Assembly: GCA_964446835.1 (NCBI GenBank)
Contig: CAYUQT010000015.1
Location: 102,848 to 166,847, forward strand
Direction of reading: 5' to 3'
Origin: CAYUQT01 sp964446835
GTDB lineage: Bacteria > Planctomycetota > Phycisphaerae > UBA1845 > JAFGLZ01
DNA length: 64,000 nt
Shown here: one piece after another, positions 17,462 through 27,526 of the stretch
How the letters are laid out: each line of letters begins with the position of its first letter
How positions within the stretch are numbered: the first letter of the stretch is position 1
The notes under the pieces: generated by a model
Databases searched by the model: none
What the model was told of the DNA's origin: nothing
What the model saw: only the letters and a program-made list of their open reading frames with translations
Program-made: the position numbers and the translations under genes

Positions 17462-20395
17462 ATGAACCGTATCATCCCGACGTTGATCGCGTGGACGTTG
17501 TCCCTCTGCCTGGTGGTGGGAATCGCAGGCTGCCAGATCAAGCCGGCCGCCCAACCCACTCAGGAACCCGTCGCGGCCACGAAGTATGTCCCCCCCTCGG
17601 CACCCATGGATGTCAGCTACTTCCTGCGCCGCATGGTGGACCTTGAATGGCTTTTCGGCCATGAGCCCGGTGTGACCTGCAAGCAGTTCAGCAGTTACGA
17701 TCGCCAGACCCGGATCGACGAGAAGGGCAACCGCATCAACTGGGAGGCCAACGGCGATTGCGGCCACTTCCTCCGCAAAAACGCGACGGAAGGCAATGTG
17801 ATGGCCGAGATGGACGGTCCCGGTTGCATCACCCAGATCTGGTCGGCGAATCCGGGCGGCACCGTTCGCATCTGGCTCGACGGTGAGGAGAACCCGTCGA
17901 TCGTCATCCCGATGCTCGAACTGCTGAGCGATCAGGGGCAGCCGCCGTTCAATGAGCCGTACAGCTACCAGGCTCGCCCGGCGCCGGGGAACTCGGCCTC
18001 CAATTGCTACTTCCCCATCCCCTACGCCAAGAGCTGCAAGATCGCAGTGGTCGGGGCAGAGATGTACTACCACGTCGACTACATCACCTATCCGACCGGC
18101 GCACCGGTCGTCACGCTGAAGCTGCCGCTGTCGGCCGAACAGCAGAAGGTTTGCGACGAGGTGGCCGCTCAAATCCGCCGCAACGCCCCGGTCCTGCCGC
18201 AGAAGTTGCAGAAGATCCAGGTCACGACGCACAACATCAAGCCGGGGGGCGAGGGCGATCTGCTGCGGTTGCCCAAGTCCGGCGGAGGCGTGGTCCGCGA
18301 GTTCAGTCTGAGTCTGGCCTCCCCCGACAAGTCGCTGCTCCGAAAGGCCGTCCTCAAGATCTACTTCGATGAAGCGCAGGAACCCGGCGTCGTCACGCCG
18401 CTCAGCGAGTTCTTCGGCACCGGCTGGTATGCCACACCGTTTGAGTCACTGCTCTGCCGCATCGACGACAAGGGCGGGATGACGTCGTACTTCCCGATGC
18501 CGTTCCGCAAGTCGTTCCGCGCCTCGGTGACCAACATGAGCAAGACGCCGCTGACCGTCAGCGCCGTCGTTCAGGTGGCCCCGGCGAGCAAGGCGATCCA
18601 GGGCCCGCCGATGTACTTCCACGCGATGTACCGGCGCGAAAACCTCGGCACGACGTTCGACTATCCGTTTGTGGAGAATCTCTTCGGAGCCGGCCGATAC
18701 GTCGGCACACTGCTCAATATCGACAACCCCCAGCGGGGCTGGTGGGGCGAGGGCGATGAGAAAGTCTGGGTCGACGACGACAAGTTCCCGAGCTGGTTCG
18801 GAACCGGCAGCGAGGACTACTTCAACGACGCCTGGGGCATGCACCGTCACAATCGTCCGTACGAGGGCTGCCCCCTCATTCAGGAACCCGACGGTCATCA
18901 TCGCAAGACCAGCATGTACCGCTGGCACATCCTCGACAGCATCCCATTCTCCAAACAGTTCACCATGACCATCGAGAACTATTACAAGCACTGGGGGCGT
19001 GTGCCTTCGGACTACTCCTCGGTGGCCTACTACTATGACATGCGTCGAGAGGGCCCCGATCTGTTCAAGCCATTGACGCTGGCGGACCTGCTGCCGTGCA
19101 ACTTCCGCCCGGCCGGAACGATCGAGGCCGAAACGATGGCGTTCCCCGCCGAATCCAAACGAACGCTGGAACAGCTCACCGAGCTCGACCTGGCCGATCA
19201 GACCAGCGGCACCGGCGCCGTCCTGTTGTGGGCCGAGCCGAGCAAGCCTGCGATGCTGCCGTTGGGCGATCTCAAGGCGGGCGTCTATCGCCTTCATGTG
19301 TATCTGCTCTCGAAGACCGAAGCCCCCGGCCTGGTGGTCAAGGCCTTCGACATCAAGGGCCCCGACGGCAAACCGCTCGCGTGGTTCGTCCCCGGCAAGG
19401 TCGCCGAGAAGATCGCTGCCGGCGGATCGTCCCAGGAACTCGGTGTCATCGTGATCACGGGCGACAAACCGGTGGCAATGGCGTTCCCGCTGGCCACCTC
19501 CGCAGGAACGAACCTCCTGCTGGATGCGGTTCGGCTGGATGCGGCCCCTCGCCGGGAGATGGAGGCCGAATCGATCAAGTGGTCCAGCCCGGATCATCTG
19601 GTAACTATCGAAAACGAATACGGCAACCCGCAACTGAGCGGATGGGGACACGTCAAGCTCGACAGCTATTCCATTGGCGGCCTGGCCTCTATCAACGTGA
19701 ACCTCAAACCGGGAGTCTACGAGGTCGAGGCCGGGCTCGGCTGCGGCCCGGACTTCGGACAGCTCCGTGTTCGCTACGAACTTCTGCCGCGGCAACTGGT
19801 AACCTACGACGGCTACGCCGAAAAGGCGGGACAACGAGTCCACAACTTCGGGCGGTTCGAGGTCAAAGATCAGCCGCTCAAGCAACTGACCTTCATGGTC
19901 TGCGGCAAGAACCCCGCCTCAAAGGGCACGAAGATGACCATCGACTGGATCGAAATCCGGCCCTGCCGAACGCTGTGGGGTTATGAGGGCGAGTCGATGA
20001 AGGTGCTGAAGATCGAGCACGGAGAGGTGGGTCCACAGGAACTCGGCACCGCCTTCTCGGGCAGGACCCAGCAGTGGGTCCGCTTCGGCGACGAGAAAGG
20101 GGTTGTGCAGCTCGGCTTCAACGTGCCTCAGATCGGCAAGTACGACATCGTCATGGCCTTCTGCAAGAGCTTTGACTATGCCATCGTCCAGACGTTTATC
20201 GACGGCAAACCCATCGGCCAGAGGATCGACATGTACAACCCGACCGTCATACCAACCGGCCCCATGAAGCTCGGCACGCTGGATCTGACTCCCGGCAACC
20301 ACCTTCTGGAGTTCCGCGCGGTCGGCAAGAACAAGGAATCCAAGGGCTACTATATGGGCCTCGACTATATGGACCTCGTACCGGTCAAGCCGTAG
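17462..20395 (+). CDS. GH172-type (DUF2961) lipoprotein with extra beta domains
   Basis: A 977-aa protein with a lipoprotein signal (IIPTLIAWTLSLCLVVGIAG, then Cys). Residues 40-250 are a DUF2961-like jelly roll (EWLFGHEPGVTCKQFSSYDR, MDGPGCITQIWSANPGG), residues 320-550 the second one, with the conserved FGTGSEDYFNDAWGM containing Glu451, followed by RWHILDSIPFSKQF. The C-terminal 400 residues are repeated beta sandwiches resembling carbohydrate-binding modules (YRLHVYLLSK, YEVEAGLGCG, IVMAFCKSFDYA). This is almost twice the length of the DUF2961 protein at 13699, so the two are diverged paralogs rather than a recent duplication. It should act at the outer surface or in the periplasm, on a furanoside-type glycan by family analogy. 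Confidence 0.83.
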   Translation: MNRIIPTLIAWTLSLCLVVGIAGCQIKPAAQPTQEPVAATKYVPPSAPMDVSYFLRRMVDLEWLFGHEPGVTCKQFSSYDRQTRIDEKGNRINWEANGDCGHFLRKNATEGNVMAEMDGPGCITQIWSANPGGTVRIWLDGEENPSIVIPMLELLSDQGQPPFNEPYSYQARPAPGNSASNCYFPIPYAKSCKIAVVGAEMYYHVDYITYPTGAPVVTLKLPLSAEQQKVCDEVAAQIRRNAPVLPQKLQKIQVTTHNIKPGGEGDLLRLPKSGGGVVREFSLSLASPDKSLLRKAVLKIYFDEAQEPGVVTPLSEFFGTGWYATPFESLLCRIDDKGGMTSYFPMPFRKSFRASVTNMSKTPLTVSAVVQVAPASKAIQGPPMYFHAMYRRENLGTTFDYPFVENLFGAGRYVGTLLNIDNPQRGWWGEGDEKVWVDDDKFPSWFGTGSEDYFNDAWGMHRHNRPYEGCPLIQEPDGHHRKTSMYRWHILDSIPFSKQFTMTIENYYKHWGRVPSDYSSVAYYYDMRREGPDLFKPLTLADLLPCNFRPAGTIEAETMAFPAESKRTLEQLTELDLADQTSGTGAVLLWAEPSKPAMLPLGDLKAGVYRLHVYLLSKTEAPGLVVKAFDIKGPDGKPLAWFVPGKVAEKIAAGGSSQELGVIVITGDKPVAMAFPLATSAGTNLLLDAVRLDAAPRREMEAESIKWSSPDHLVTIENEYGNPQLSGWGHVKLDSYSIGGLASINVNLKPGVYEVEAGLGCGPDFGQLRVRYELLPRQLVTYDGYAEKAGQRVHNFGRFEVKDQPLKQLTFMVCGKNPASKGTKMTIDWIEIRPCRTLWGYEGESMKVLKIEHGEVGPQELGTAFSGRTQQWVRFGDEKGVVQLGFNVPQIGKYDIVMAFCKSFDYAIVQTFIDGKPIGQRIDMYNPTVIPTGPMKLGTLDLTPGNHLLEFRAVGKNKESKGYYMGLDYMDLVPVKP

Positions 20396-20518
20396 GCCAC
20401 TGGGCGAAGCTATAGCCACTCCAGTGTCCCGGCCCTCATGAGGGGACGAGGCCGCCTTTCTCCCCGTGTCGGGGAAGAAGGTCGATGGGCCACATGTCCC
20501 GGTGTGGAGACATCAAGG

Positions 20519-23056
20519 ATGACCAAGCCCGAACAGAGCGGCCCCGCGCGAGGGCGTTCCACCCCGGCGGGTTCACCGGGCCTTCCCCCTGAATCGACCG
20601 GTCTATTGGCGCGACTCCGTGGGGTCCGACCAGACGACTGGATCGCCGTTGGCGCCCTGCTGGCGATGACGCTGGCCATCTTCTGGCAGGGATTGTTCGA
20701 TCGAGAGAACCTGGTTCGAGAAGACGCCGCTTATCTGCTGCAGTGCTACTACCAGTTCGCTGCCGACGAGGTCTGCGCCGGACGGTTTCCCCACTGGAAC
20801 CCGTTCGCCATGTGCGGCCTGCCGTTCCACTCCACGCTGCAGGGGGCCCTCCTGTATCCGCTTCGCTGGCCGCTGTTTGTCCTGAGCTGGCCGGTGGGAT
20901 ATGCCCTGAGCCTCTGGATTCATTACTTCCTGGCAGCGTTGTTCTTGTACATCCTCATTCGTACGACTCTGAAGTGCAAACCGCTGCCCTCATTGATCGG
21001 AGCGATGAGCTTCACGTTCGGCGGGTTTACTCTGGGACACCTGTCGCACCCCAACTACTATCTGTCATATCCATGGTTTGTGCTGACCGTCCTCCTGATC
21101 AGTCAAGCCCTCATCAAGCGGCGATGGTCCTATGCCATCGGCGCGGCCATTCCCGTAGGTCTGATGGGCCTGGTAGGCTCCGTCCACATGCTGCTCATCC
21201 TGTGCTTCGGTTTGGGCGTGTGGAGCCTGGCTGAGGTGATCCTGGGAATCGTTCGACGGATACGCTCCGGAGAGGGTTCGGCCGGCGCGATTCTCTGGCC
21301 GGGAATTGCCGTTGGGGTGGCACTGGCCCTGGGGGCCGCACTGTCGATGGCGCAGATGCTGCCCGCCCACCAACAGACGGGGCTGAGCAGCCGCGTCGAG
21401 GTCGGGTGGGAGTTCATCACGGAGATCTCCGCGCACCCACTGCGAACGCTCATACGCCTGACGGTACCCTTCTACTGGGGCAACTACCGCCTGGGGTACT
21501 GGGGCGAGAACCTGTTCCACGAACAGACGTTCTACATGGGCGTGATCCCGCTGATCGCCGCCGTGACCGGGGCGGCCCTGCGATGGCGCGATCCGTGGGT
21601 CGGCCGATTGTTGGGATTGATCGTAGTAGCCTTCCTGGTCGCCGCGGGCAAGTACCTGCCGGTCTATTGGGTGCTGTATAAGCTCGTTCCGTGGTTCGAC
21701 CGGCTTCGCGATCCGGCACGGCTGCTGTGTTGGGTCCAGTTCGCCGTCGCGTGTCTGGCGGCCGTCGGACTCCAGGCCCTGTTGTACGACTTGGCTTCGG
21801 CCAAGGCCGATCGCCCTCAGGAAACCCGCGACAGACGCCGGCGCCCCGACGCCAGTCAATCGGAACCGATACCCGTCCCTCGCGGGGCAAAGGTCGCCGC
21901 CGTCGTCGCCGGCGGATTGATTCTGGTATTGATCGTCGGCTGCCTGCTTCGACTGTCGGCCCTGGCCGACAATCCGGCCTCGGCCGTCGAGGGTCTCGGG
22001 GCCTCCGGACAACCGGAATCGCCCCAGCAGATCCACCAGGCTCAACTGATTCGACATATGGCCTCGAAGGTCATGCGCGACGGCGACGGAATCACCTGGC
22101 TGGGGATCCTGGCCGGCGTTGCCTCCGTTCTCGCAGGGATCGGCCTGGTGGCTTTTCGCCGTCTGCCGCTCCCGATCGCAGCGGTGGTGCTGCCTGGATT
22201 GCTGGCCGCCGACCTGGCGATGTTCTCCGCGGGGATGATCAACTACTCCGACATGGACCGCCCCATCCTGAGCACTCCCGCCCACGCTCGCTTCCTTCAG
22301 GAGCATCTGGGAATCGACCGCTACCTGTGTCTTCGCGGCCGCGCAGACGAAGTAGCCCTTCACCGCGGGTTGCTCTGGCGCATTCGCCACGCCATCGGAG
22401 GCGGGGGCGGCATCTTCCACACACCACAACAGGAAATACTGCTGAAAGTGCTGTGGGGACGAAACCGCCGCGCCATGAACCTGGCAGGGGTCCGGTACGT
22501 CGTGATAACCGCCCCGGATCCGAAACAGCGCCTCCAGTCGGCCTTTCAGGACGACCGTGTCGCCATCATTGAGAATTCCCAGGCGATGCCCAGGGCCTTT
22601 CTCGCCCGGGAGGTTCGTGTGGCCCCCGACCCGAATGCGATCCTGGCCGAAATCACCGCCGGCAAGAGCGATCTGCTTGACGTGGCATGGCTCGAACAAC
22701 CCGTAGAGCCGCTGCCGCCCGTGACGAGCGGTCCGGCCGACCGCGGTACCGTCGAGGTCGCCTCTGCCGACCCCGGCCGGCTCGTCATGCGGACGCAATC
22801 CAACGCCCCCCGCCAGCTCGTACTCACCGAAACGTACCACCCCGAATGGCAGTGCAAGGTTGACGGCAAACCGGTGCCGATCGTCCGTACCGACTACAAT
22901 TTCATGTCCGTCCGCCTGAGCGGGAAAGGGCATCAGGTTGAGTGGTGGTATGAGCCCACGCAGTTCAGAAGAGGCCTGGCGATCACCCTGACCACGCTGG
23001 CCCTGATCGTCGGTGTGTTGTCGATTCTGGCGTTCGTTGAACGACGGGGTCGATAG
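20519..23056 (+). CDS. YfhO-like polytopic membrane protein
   Basis: An 845-aa protein starting at the ATG at 20519 (GGAGA 9 bases upstream). At least ten membrane segments are visible (for example WIAVGALLAMTLAIFWQGL, FLAALFLYILI, VLTVLLISQAL, VGLMGLVGSVHMLLILCFG, LIPL-type and AVVAGGLILVLIVGCLL), with a long soluble stretch after about residue 600. The C-terminus (LVLTETYHPEWQCKVDGKPV, VRLSGKGHQVEWWYEP, and a final membrane helix) is typical of YfhO/GT-C-type proteins, which take part in glycosylation of lipid- or wall-linked polymers. It follows the GH172-type lipoprotein by 123 bases. Confidence 0.75.
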   Translation: MTKPEQSGPARGRSTPAGSPGLPPESTGLLARLRGVRPDDWIAVGALLAMTLAIFWQGLFDRENLVREDAAYLLQCYYQFAADEVCAGRFPHWNPFAMCGLPFHSTLQGALLYPLRWPLFVLSWPVGYALSLWIHYFLAALFLYILIRTTLKCKPLPSLIGAMSFTFGGFTLGHLSHPNYYLSYPWFVLTVLLISQALIKRRWSYAIGAAIPVGLMGLVGSVHMLLILCFGLGVWSLAEVILGIVRRIRSGEGSAGAILWPGIAVGVALALGAALSMAQMLPAHQQTGLSSRVEVGWEFITEISAHPLRTLIRLTVPFYWGNYRLGYWGENLFHEQTFYMGVIPLIAAVTGAALRWRDPWVGRLLGLIVVAFLVAAGKYLPVYWVLYKLVPWFDRLRDPARLLCWVQFAVACLAAVGLQALLYDLASAKADRPQETRDRRRRPDASQSEPIPVPRGAKVAAVVAGGLILVLIVGCLLRLSALADNPASAVEGLGASGQPESPQQIHQAQLIRHMASKVMRDGDGITWLGILAGVASVLAGIGLVAFRRLPLPIAAVVLPGLLAADLAMFSAGMINYSDMDRPILSTPAHARFLQEHLGIDRYLCLRGRADEVALHRGLLWRIRHAIGGGGGIFHTPQQEILLKVLWGRNRRAMNLAGVRYVVITAPDPKQRLQSAFQDDRVAIIENSQAMPRAFLAREVRVAPDPNAILAEITAGKSDLLDVAWLEQPVEPLPPVTSGPADRGTVEVASADPGRLVMRTQSNAPRQLVLTETYHPEWQCKVDGKPVPIVRTDYNFMSVRLSGKGHQVEWWYEPTQFRRGLAITLTTLALIVGVLSILAFVERRGR

Positions 23057-23080
23057 GACAGCCCCTGCTGCGACTACCCA

Positions 23081-23110
23081 TCGAACGAACCCGTAAGAGG
23101 GAACGTTCGA
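23081..23110. terminator. Possible hairpin between convergent genes
   Basis: TCGAACG (23081-23087) pairs with CGTTCGA (23104-23110) around a 16-base loop between the ends of the YfhO-like gene and yebC. There is no U-tract, so a terminator role is weakly supported. Confidence 0.25.
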
Positions 23111-23113
23111 CGT

Positions 23114-23863
23114 CTACTTGTCGCCCATCTGTTCCATGACCTCATCTGGAATATCGAAGTTGCTCGTGACGCTCTGAACGTCGTCGTGGTCTTCGAGTTC
23201 TTCGACCAGACGAAGGAGCCTCGCCCCCTTCTCAGCGTCAACAGTAATCGTGCTCAGCGGGATGCGCAACACCTCGGCCATCTCGGTTTTGATGCCTGCG
23301 GCCGCCAGGGCGGTCTTGACCTGCTCGAACTTGGCCGGATCGCATGTGAGTTCCCACGTGTTGCCGTCGAGCCGATAGTCGCCTTCGCCGGACACGGCGA
23401 TCTCCATCACCTGGTCCTCGTTGGCAGACTCGGCGCTGAAGGCGAACAGCCCCTTGCGGCTGAACTGGAATGCGACGCAATTGGTCGCCCCGAGACTCCC
23501 GCCCGCCCGTTCGAAGATCTTGCGAATCTCGCCGGCAGTGCGATTGCGATTGTCGGTCAGTGCCTGGGCCATGACGGCCACACCCGCCTGACCATACCCC
23601 TCATACAGCACATCCTCGAAGGTCACCCCTTCGAGTCCGCCGGACCCCTTCTTGATGGCCTTCTCGATGGTGTCCTTCGGCATGTTGGCTTCTTTGGCCT
23701 TGTCGATGGCATAGCGAAGAGTGAGGTTCTGATCCGGATCCCCCCCTCCGTTCTTCGCCGCAACGATGATACGACGAGCCAACTTGCTCCAGAGACGCCC
23801 GCGGCGGCTGTCCACCACCGCCTTCTTGTGCTTGATCCGCGCCCAATGGGAATGCCCTGCCAC
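23114..23863 (-). CDS. yebC: YebC/PmpR-family regulatory protein
   Basis: A 249-aa protein starting with the hallmark M-A-G-H-S-H-W-A-R-I-K-H-K-K from the GTG at 23863, with GGGAGG about 8 bases upstream; a longer frame from 23896 covers that site. Conserved blocks RRGRLWSKLARRI, NMPKDTIEKAIKKGSGG, YEGYGQAGVAVM and DNRNRTAGEIRKIFERAGGSLG are all present, and the length is normal. The family binds DNA or acts in translation of proline-rich stretches (TACO1 type); which applies here cannot be told. It is the last gene of the long minus-strand cluster. Confidence 0.93.
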   Translation of the reverse strand: MAGHSHWARIKHKKAVVDSRRGRLWSKLARRIIVAAKNGGGDPDQNLTLRYAIDKAKEANMPKDTIEKAIKKGSGGLEGVTFEDVLYEGYGQAGVAVMAQALTDNRNRTAGEIRKIFERAGGSLGATNCVAFQFSRKGLFAFSAESANEDQVMEIAVSGEGDYRLDGNTWELTCDPAKFEQVKTALAAAGIKTEMAEVLRIPLSTITVDAEKGARLLRLVEELEDHDDVQSVTSNFDIPDEVMEQMGDK

Positions 23864-23953
23864 GACATGGTCCTCCCATGCTCTAAGCGACCCCACCCGT
23901 CCGGCAAGTCCCCAAGACCCCGCCAGGATGGATCACATCCAATATCCCCAACA

Positions 23954-26900
23954 CTATTTTCCGGCCGGCTGCGTCGCCACCGAACCCTTCGGCGCCGTGC
24001 TCGTTGCCGGACCGCCAATCACCACGGCGACCACCGGCTCCTGCCCCTTCTCCAGACACCCCAGCTTCTCGCGGACGCGAGGCAGCAGCTTCGGATCGGC
24101 CGATTCCTTCTCCTCGGCCAGCTCTTTCTGGCCCAGCTCGGCTGCCTTCTTCCAGCTCTTGGCGGCCTCATCCCGATTGCCCAGCCGCCACCATGCATCG
24201 CCGAGATGATCGTAGATCACCGCATCCTGTCCGCCCTGAGCCCGAATGGCCTTGCCCAACAAGTGCGTGGCGCCCCGGAAGTCACCCTTCTTGTAAAGCG
24301 CCCACGCCAAGCTGTCCATGTAAGCGGAATTGCGAGGCTCCTCACCCAAGGCGAAGCGGAGCATTCGCTCGGCCTGATCCAGGTTGCGGCCCGCATCCGC
24401 GTACGTGTAACCCAGATCGTTGCACAACCCGGCATCCTGAGGCTGCTTGGCGTAGAGCCTCTCGAGTTCCTTGACGGCCTGTTCTTCACGACCGATACGA
24501 TGGTACACGGGCACCAGCAAGACCCGCGAATAAGCCAGCCGAACCTGCTCATCGGTGTTCTTGGCGACGATCTCACGGGCGCGGCGTTCGGCCTGATCGT
24601 AACGTTTCGCGGCAATCAGAACCTCGACCTCCAGGGCATCGACCTGATCGTCCCGCTCCGCCTGAGGAATCTGGGATAGCACCTCCATCGCCTCGTCATA
24701 CCGCTTGGCCTTCAAATGACTCTGGGCCAGCATCAACTGATAGAGACGAGCCTGCTTCCCTTGAGTGATCGCCGCCCGTGCCAGTAGCGCCGCATCGTCG
24801 TACCGTTTGGCGTTGGTGAGCACCAGCCAATGCTGTCCCATCAGCCATTGGTCCGTCGGATCGGCCTCCGTCCACCGCACGACGGTCGCCAGGGCCTGGT
24901 CGTACTGCTTAGCCGCCATGTACGCCGAGAGCAACATGCCGCGGCGAGAGTTGCGCCGCTCGTCGCCCGGAGTCTTGGGGTCGTCCTCCTTGCGATCCTC
25001 TTCCATCGCCAGCTCGGGCTCGTCGGGATCCCGCTTGTCGTTCTTGAGCGGCGCGGCGGACACCCACTCCTCGGCGAGTGTGACGGCCTCCGCGGCTCGA
25101 CCGGCCTCCTGAAGGGCCTCCATGAGCGTGCGCCGGGCCGCCGTACTCGACGGGTCCTCTTTGAGCCACTCCCGGGCCGAGGCGATCGCCTTGTCCTGCT
25201 CTTTCATCAGGTTGTAGATACCCACCAGCCTCAGACGATACGCCGATCGGCGGGTCTTGTTCGAAGCCAGTGTGATGAGCTTCTGAAGCACCTCCACCGC
25301 CCGCGGGTTGTCCTGGGCATCGAGGTAGATTTCATTCAGCGCCACCCACCACGCCTCGCGATTGGGGTGCTCCCGCAGCAGTCCGAGCATCCACTGGGCC
25401 GCACTGTCCTGATCGAGACGCTTGCGGCAGATCTCGGCCATCATGTGCCGGGCCTTCTGATACCCCGGCGAAAGCTTCAGGATCTGATCGAGTTGCTCCG
25501 ACGCCTTCGTGTAGTCGCGGGTTGCGTAATAGCTCGCCGCCAGGTCGTAACGCGTCTCGATGTCCTTGGGCAGCTCGGTCAGAATGTCGCCCAGCAGCTT
25601 CCGGTAACGTCCGATGTCGCCGCGGGCCATCATGATCGCCAGGCACCGCCCCAAAGCCGGCCCGCTGCCCCCCGCCCGGCGAAGACGCTCCAGTTCCTCC
25701 TGAGCCTCGTTCCCTTCGCCCTGAGTGAGCAACAGCCGAACCAGACGCTCGCCCGCCTGATCGTTGCCCGGTGCCACCTTCAGGGCCCGCTGATACTGCT
25801 GCTGTGCCTTGTTCCGCTGTCCGACGCGTTCGTAGAGTTCGCCCAGTGAGACCATGGCGGCGACGCTCTTGGCATCGGCCTGAATCACTGCCTGGTAGGC
25901 CGCCTCGGCCGGCTCGAATCGATCCAGACCGTCGAGCCCCCGCGCCATCAGATACATCACCGACGCATCCTTCAGACCGGCCCGGGCGGCCTTCTCCGCC
26001 ACGTCGATCGCCTTGGCCCACTCGAACCGCTCGATGTACAGGCGCCCCAGCGCCAGGTACGCCGGCAAGTACTTCGGGTTGGCCTCCATCGACGTGTCGA
26101 AGCACTTAATCGCCAAGTCCTGACGATCGGCTCCAAACGCCACCCATCCGATCACGAAGCACAGGGCGAAGTTCTTGGGCTCTTTCTCAAGCAATTCGCC
26201 GGCACGATCGACGATCTGTGAAGCTATCTTGGTCTGCCCACCCATCTGAAGGGCAACCCGCATGACGCGGGCCTGGATTTCCGTCCCCCCCTCCACCGCC
26301 TGAGCCAGCACGCGGAGGGCCTCGACCCATCGATCCTGATCTACCAGCAGAATCGCCAGCCGTTCATAGGCGATCACCAGCTTCGGATCGACCTGAATGA
26401 GTTTGCGAAGGATCTGCTCCGCCTCGGCCTTCTGTCCAGCGGCCAGCAGCGATTCGGCCAGCATGACGCCCAGGTCGCTCCGATCCGGGTGGGCCTCGAC
26501 AAGGGTCCGAAGCTCGATGGCCAGACGATCCGGTTGACCGGCGTCCTTGAGAATCCAGCCCATCAGCTCCACGCCGGCCTTCGTCTGGTCCTTCGAGAGA
26601 ACCAGATCGCGGGCGACCCTCAGGGCCCCATCCGTAGTCCCCATGCGGGCCAACGACTGGGCATAACGAACTTTGGTCCGCAGATCGTTCGGTTCGATCT
26701 TCAGGGCCCGGGCGAATGCCTCGGAGGCCTGCGCGTAGCGATGCAGCTCCAGAGCCGCCTGCCCGATCATCTGGGCCGGCCTCGCCGGCCGCGAGCGAAT
26801 CACCGCCAGCAACTCGCGATTCTGAAGATAGGCCCCATACGGCGGATGAGTCGCCTCTTCAAATGCCTCAAACTGCTCGATCGCAGCGGAAAGGTACCCC

Positions 26901-27517
26901 TGTCCCATCAGCTCTTCGGCCAGGTAATAGTGCGACAGGATGGTCTCGGCCCGATTCGAGCTGGCGTTCGAGCTGAGCAGCGCCAGACGATACCGCAGAA
27001 TGGCCTCCGCAGAATCCTTGGCCCCGGAGGCCAGCCAACCCAACAGATACTGACAGGCGACATCATCGGGACGGATTCGGGCGGCCTCGCGAAGATGGTT
27101 CCGCGCCTGCCCCACGTTGCCCGATCGAGCCGCCGTGCGCCCCAGCATCAGATGGGCCTCGAAGCTGCCCGGATCGTATCGCAGGGCCTTCTGAAGCTCC
27201 TCGATCGCGTCGGCGTTCATCCAGGCCTGGAACATCTCCCGGGCATTCAGATAGTGCTTGATCGCCTGGGGAGGGATCTCCCGGTTGGGGTCTTCCGTCC
27301 CCGCAGGCATGACGGCGACCGGCGGAATGCTCTCCAGCGGCAGCAGCGCCACCGCAGGATCGATCCCCGGACGTGTTGTCGTCGGAGCCGACGTGGTCGT
27401 CGGACGGGTTTGCGGCGAACCACCTTGCACCCCACTGCGAGATCGCGCGAGCCCGTGACACCCTACAATCCCTGCAACAGCAACGCAGGGCATCACAAGC
27501 CACCACCGATTGCGCAT
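23954..27517 (-). CDS. Large TPR-repeat lipoprotein
   Basis: A 1187-aa protein with a lipoprotein signal (WWLVMPCVAVAGIVGC; the Cys is the lipidation site) and a Thr/Pro-rich linker. Nearly all the rest is tetratricopeptide repeats with the usual alternating W/L/G/Y-A-P pattern (for example DAIEELQKALRYDPGSFEAH, SEAFARALKIEPNDLRTK, KAQQQYQRALKVAPGND, QAERMLRFALGEEPRNSAY). Breaks with charged stretches (about residues 800-830, KRDPDEPELAMEEDRKEDDP) separate the repeat blocks. It is likely a cell-envelope scaffold; its role is unknown. It begins 9 bases after hisG with AGGAG upstream, so the two are cotranscribed. Confidence 0.85.
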   Translation of the reverse strand: MRNRWWLVMPCVAVAGIVGCHGLARSRSGVQGGSPQTRPTTTSAPTTTRPGIDPAVALLPLESIPPVAVMPAGTEDPNREIPPQAIKHYLNAREMFQAWMNADAIEELQKALRYDPGSFEAHLMLGRTAARSGNVGQARNHLREAARIRPDDVACQYLLGWLASGAKDSAEAILRYRLALLSSNASSNRAETILSHYYLAEELMGQGYLSAAIEQFEAFEEATHPPYGAYLQNRELLAVIRSRPARPAQMIGQAALELHRYAQASEAFARALKIEPNDLRTKVRYAQSLARMGTTDGALRVARDLVLSKDQTKAGVELMGWILKDAGQPDRLAIELRTLVEAHPDRSDLGVMLAESLLAAGQKAEAEQILRKLIQVDPKLVIAYERLAILLVDQDRWVEALRVLAQAVEGGTEIQARVMRVALQMGGQTKIASQIVDRAGELLEKEPKNFALCFVIGWVAFGADRQDLAIKCFDTSMEANPKYLPAYLALGRLYIERFEWAKAIDVAEKAARAGLKDASVMYLMARGLDGLDRFEPAEAAYQAVIQADAKSVAAMVSLGELYERVGQRNKAQQQYQRALKVAPGNDQAGERLVRLLLTQGEGNEAQEELERLRRAGGSGPALGRCLAIMMARGDIGRYRKLLGDILTELPKDIETRYDLAASYYATRDYTKASEQLDQILKLSPGYQKARHMMAEICRKRLDQDSAAQWMLGLLREHPNREAWWVALNEIYLDAQDNPRAVEVLQKLITLASNKTRRSAYRLRLVGIYNLMKEQDKAIASAREWLKEDPSSTAARRTLMEALQEAGRAAEAVTLAEEWVSAAPLKNDKRDPDEPELAMEEDRKEDDPKTPGDERRNSRRGMLLSAYMAAKQYDQALATVVRWTEADPTDQWLMGQHWLVLTNAKRYDDAALLARAAITQGKQARLYQLMLAQSHLKAKRYDEAMEVLSQIPQAERDDQVDALEVEVLIAAKRYDQAERRAREIVAKNTDEQVRLAYSRVLLVPVYHRIGREEQAVKELERLYAKQPQDAGLCNDLGYTYADAGRNLDQAERMLRFALGEEPRNSAYMDSLAWALYKKGDFRGATHLLGKAIRAQGGQDAVIYDHLGDAWWRLGNRDEAAKSWKKAAELGQKELAEEKESADPKLLPRVREKLGCLEKGQEPVVAVVIGGPATSTAPKGSVATQPAGK

Positions 27518-27526
27518 GGGACGCTC

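Noticed and set aside
21065..22933. Minus-strand open frame of 622 codons
   Set aside because: Antisense shadow of the YfhO-like gene; composition lacks membrane helices or motifs.
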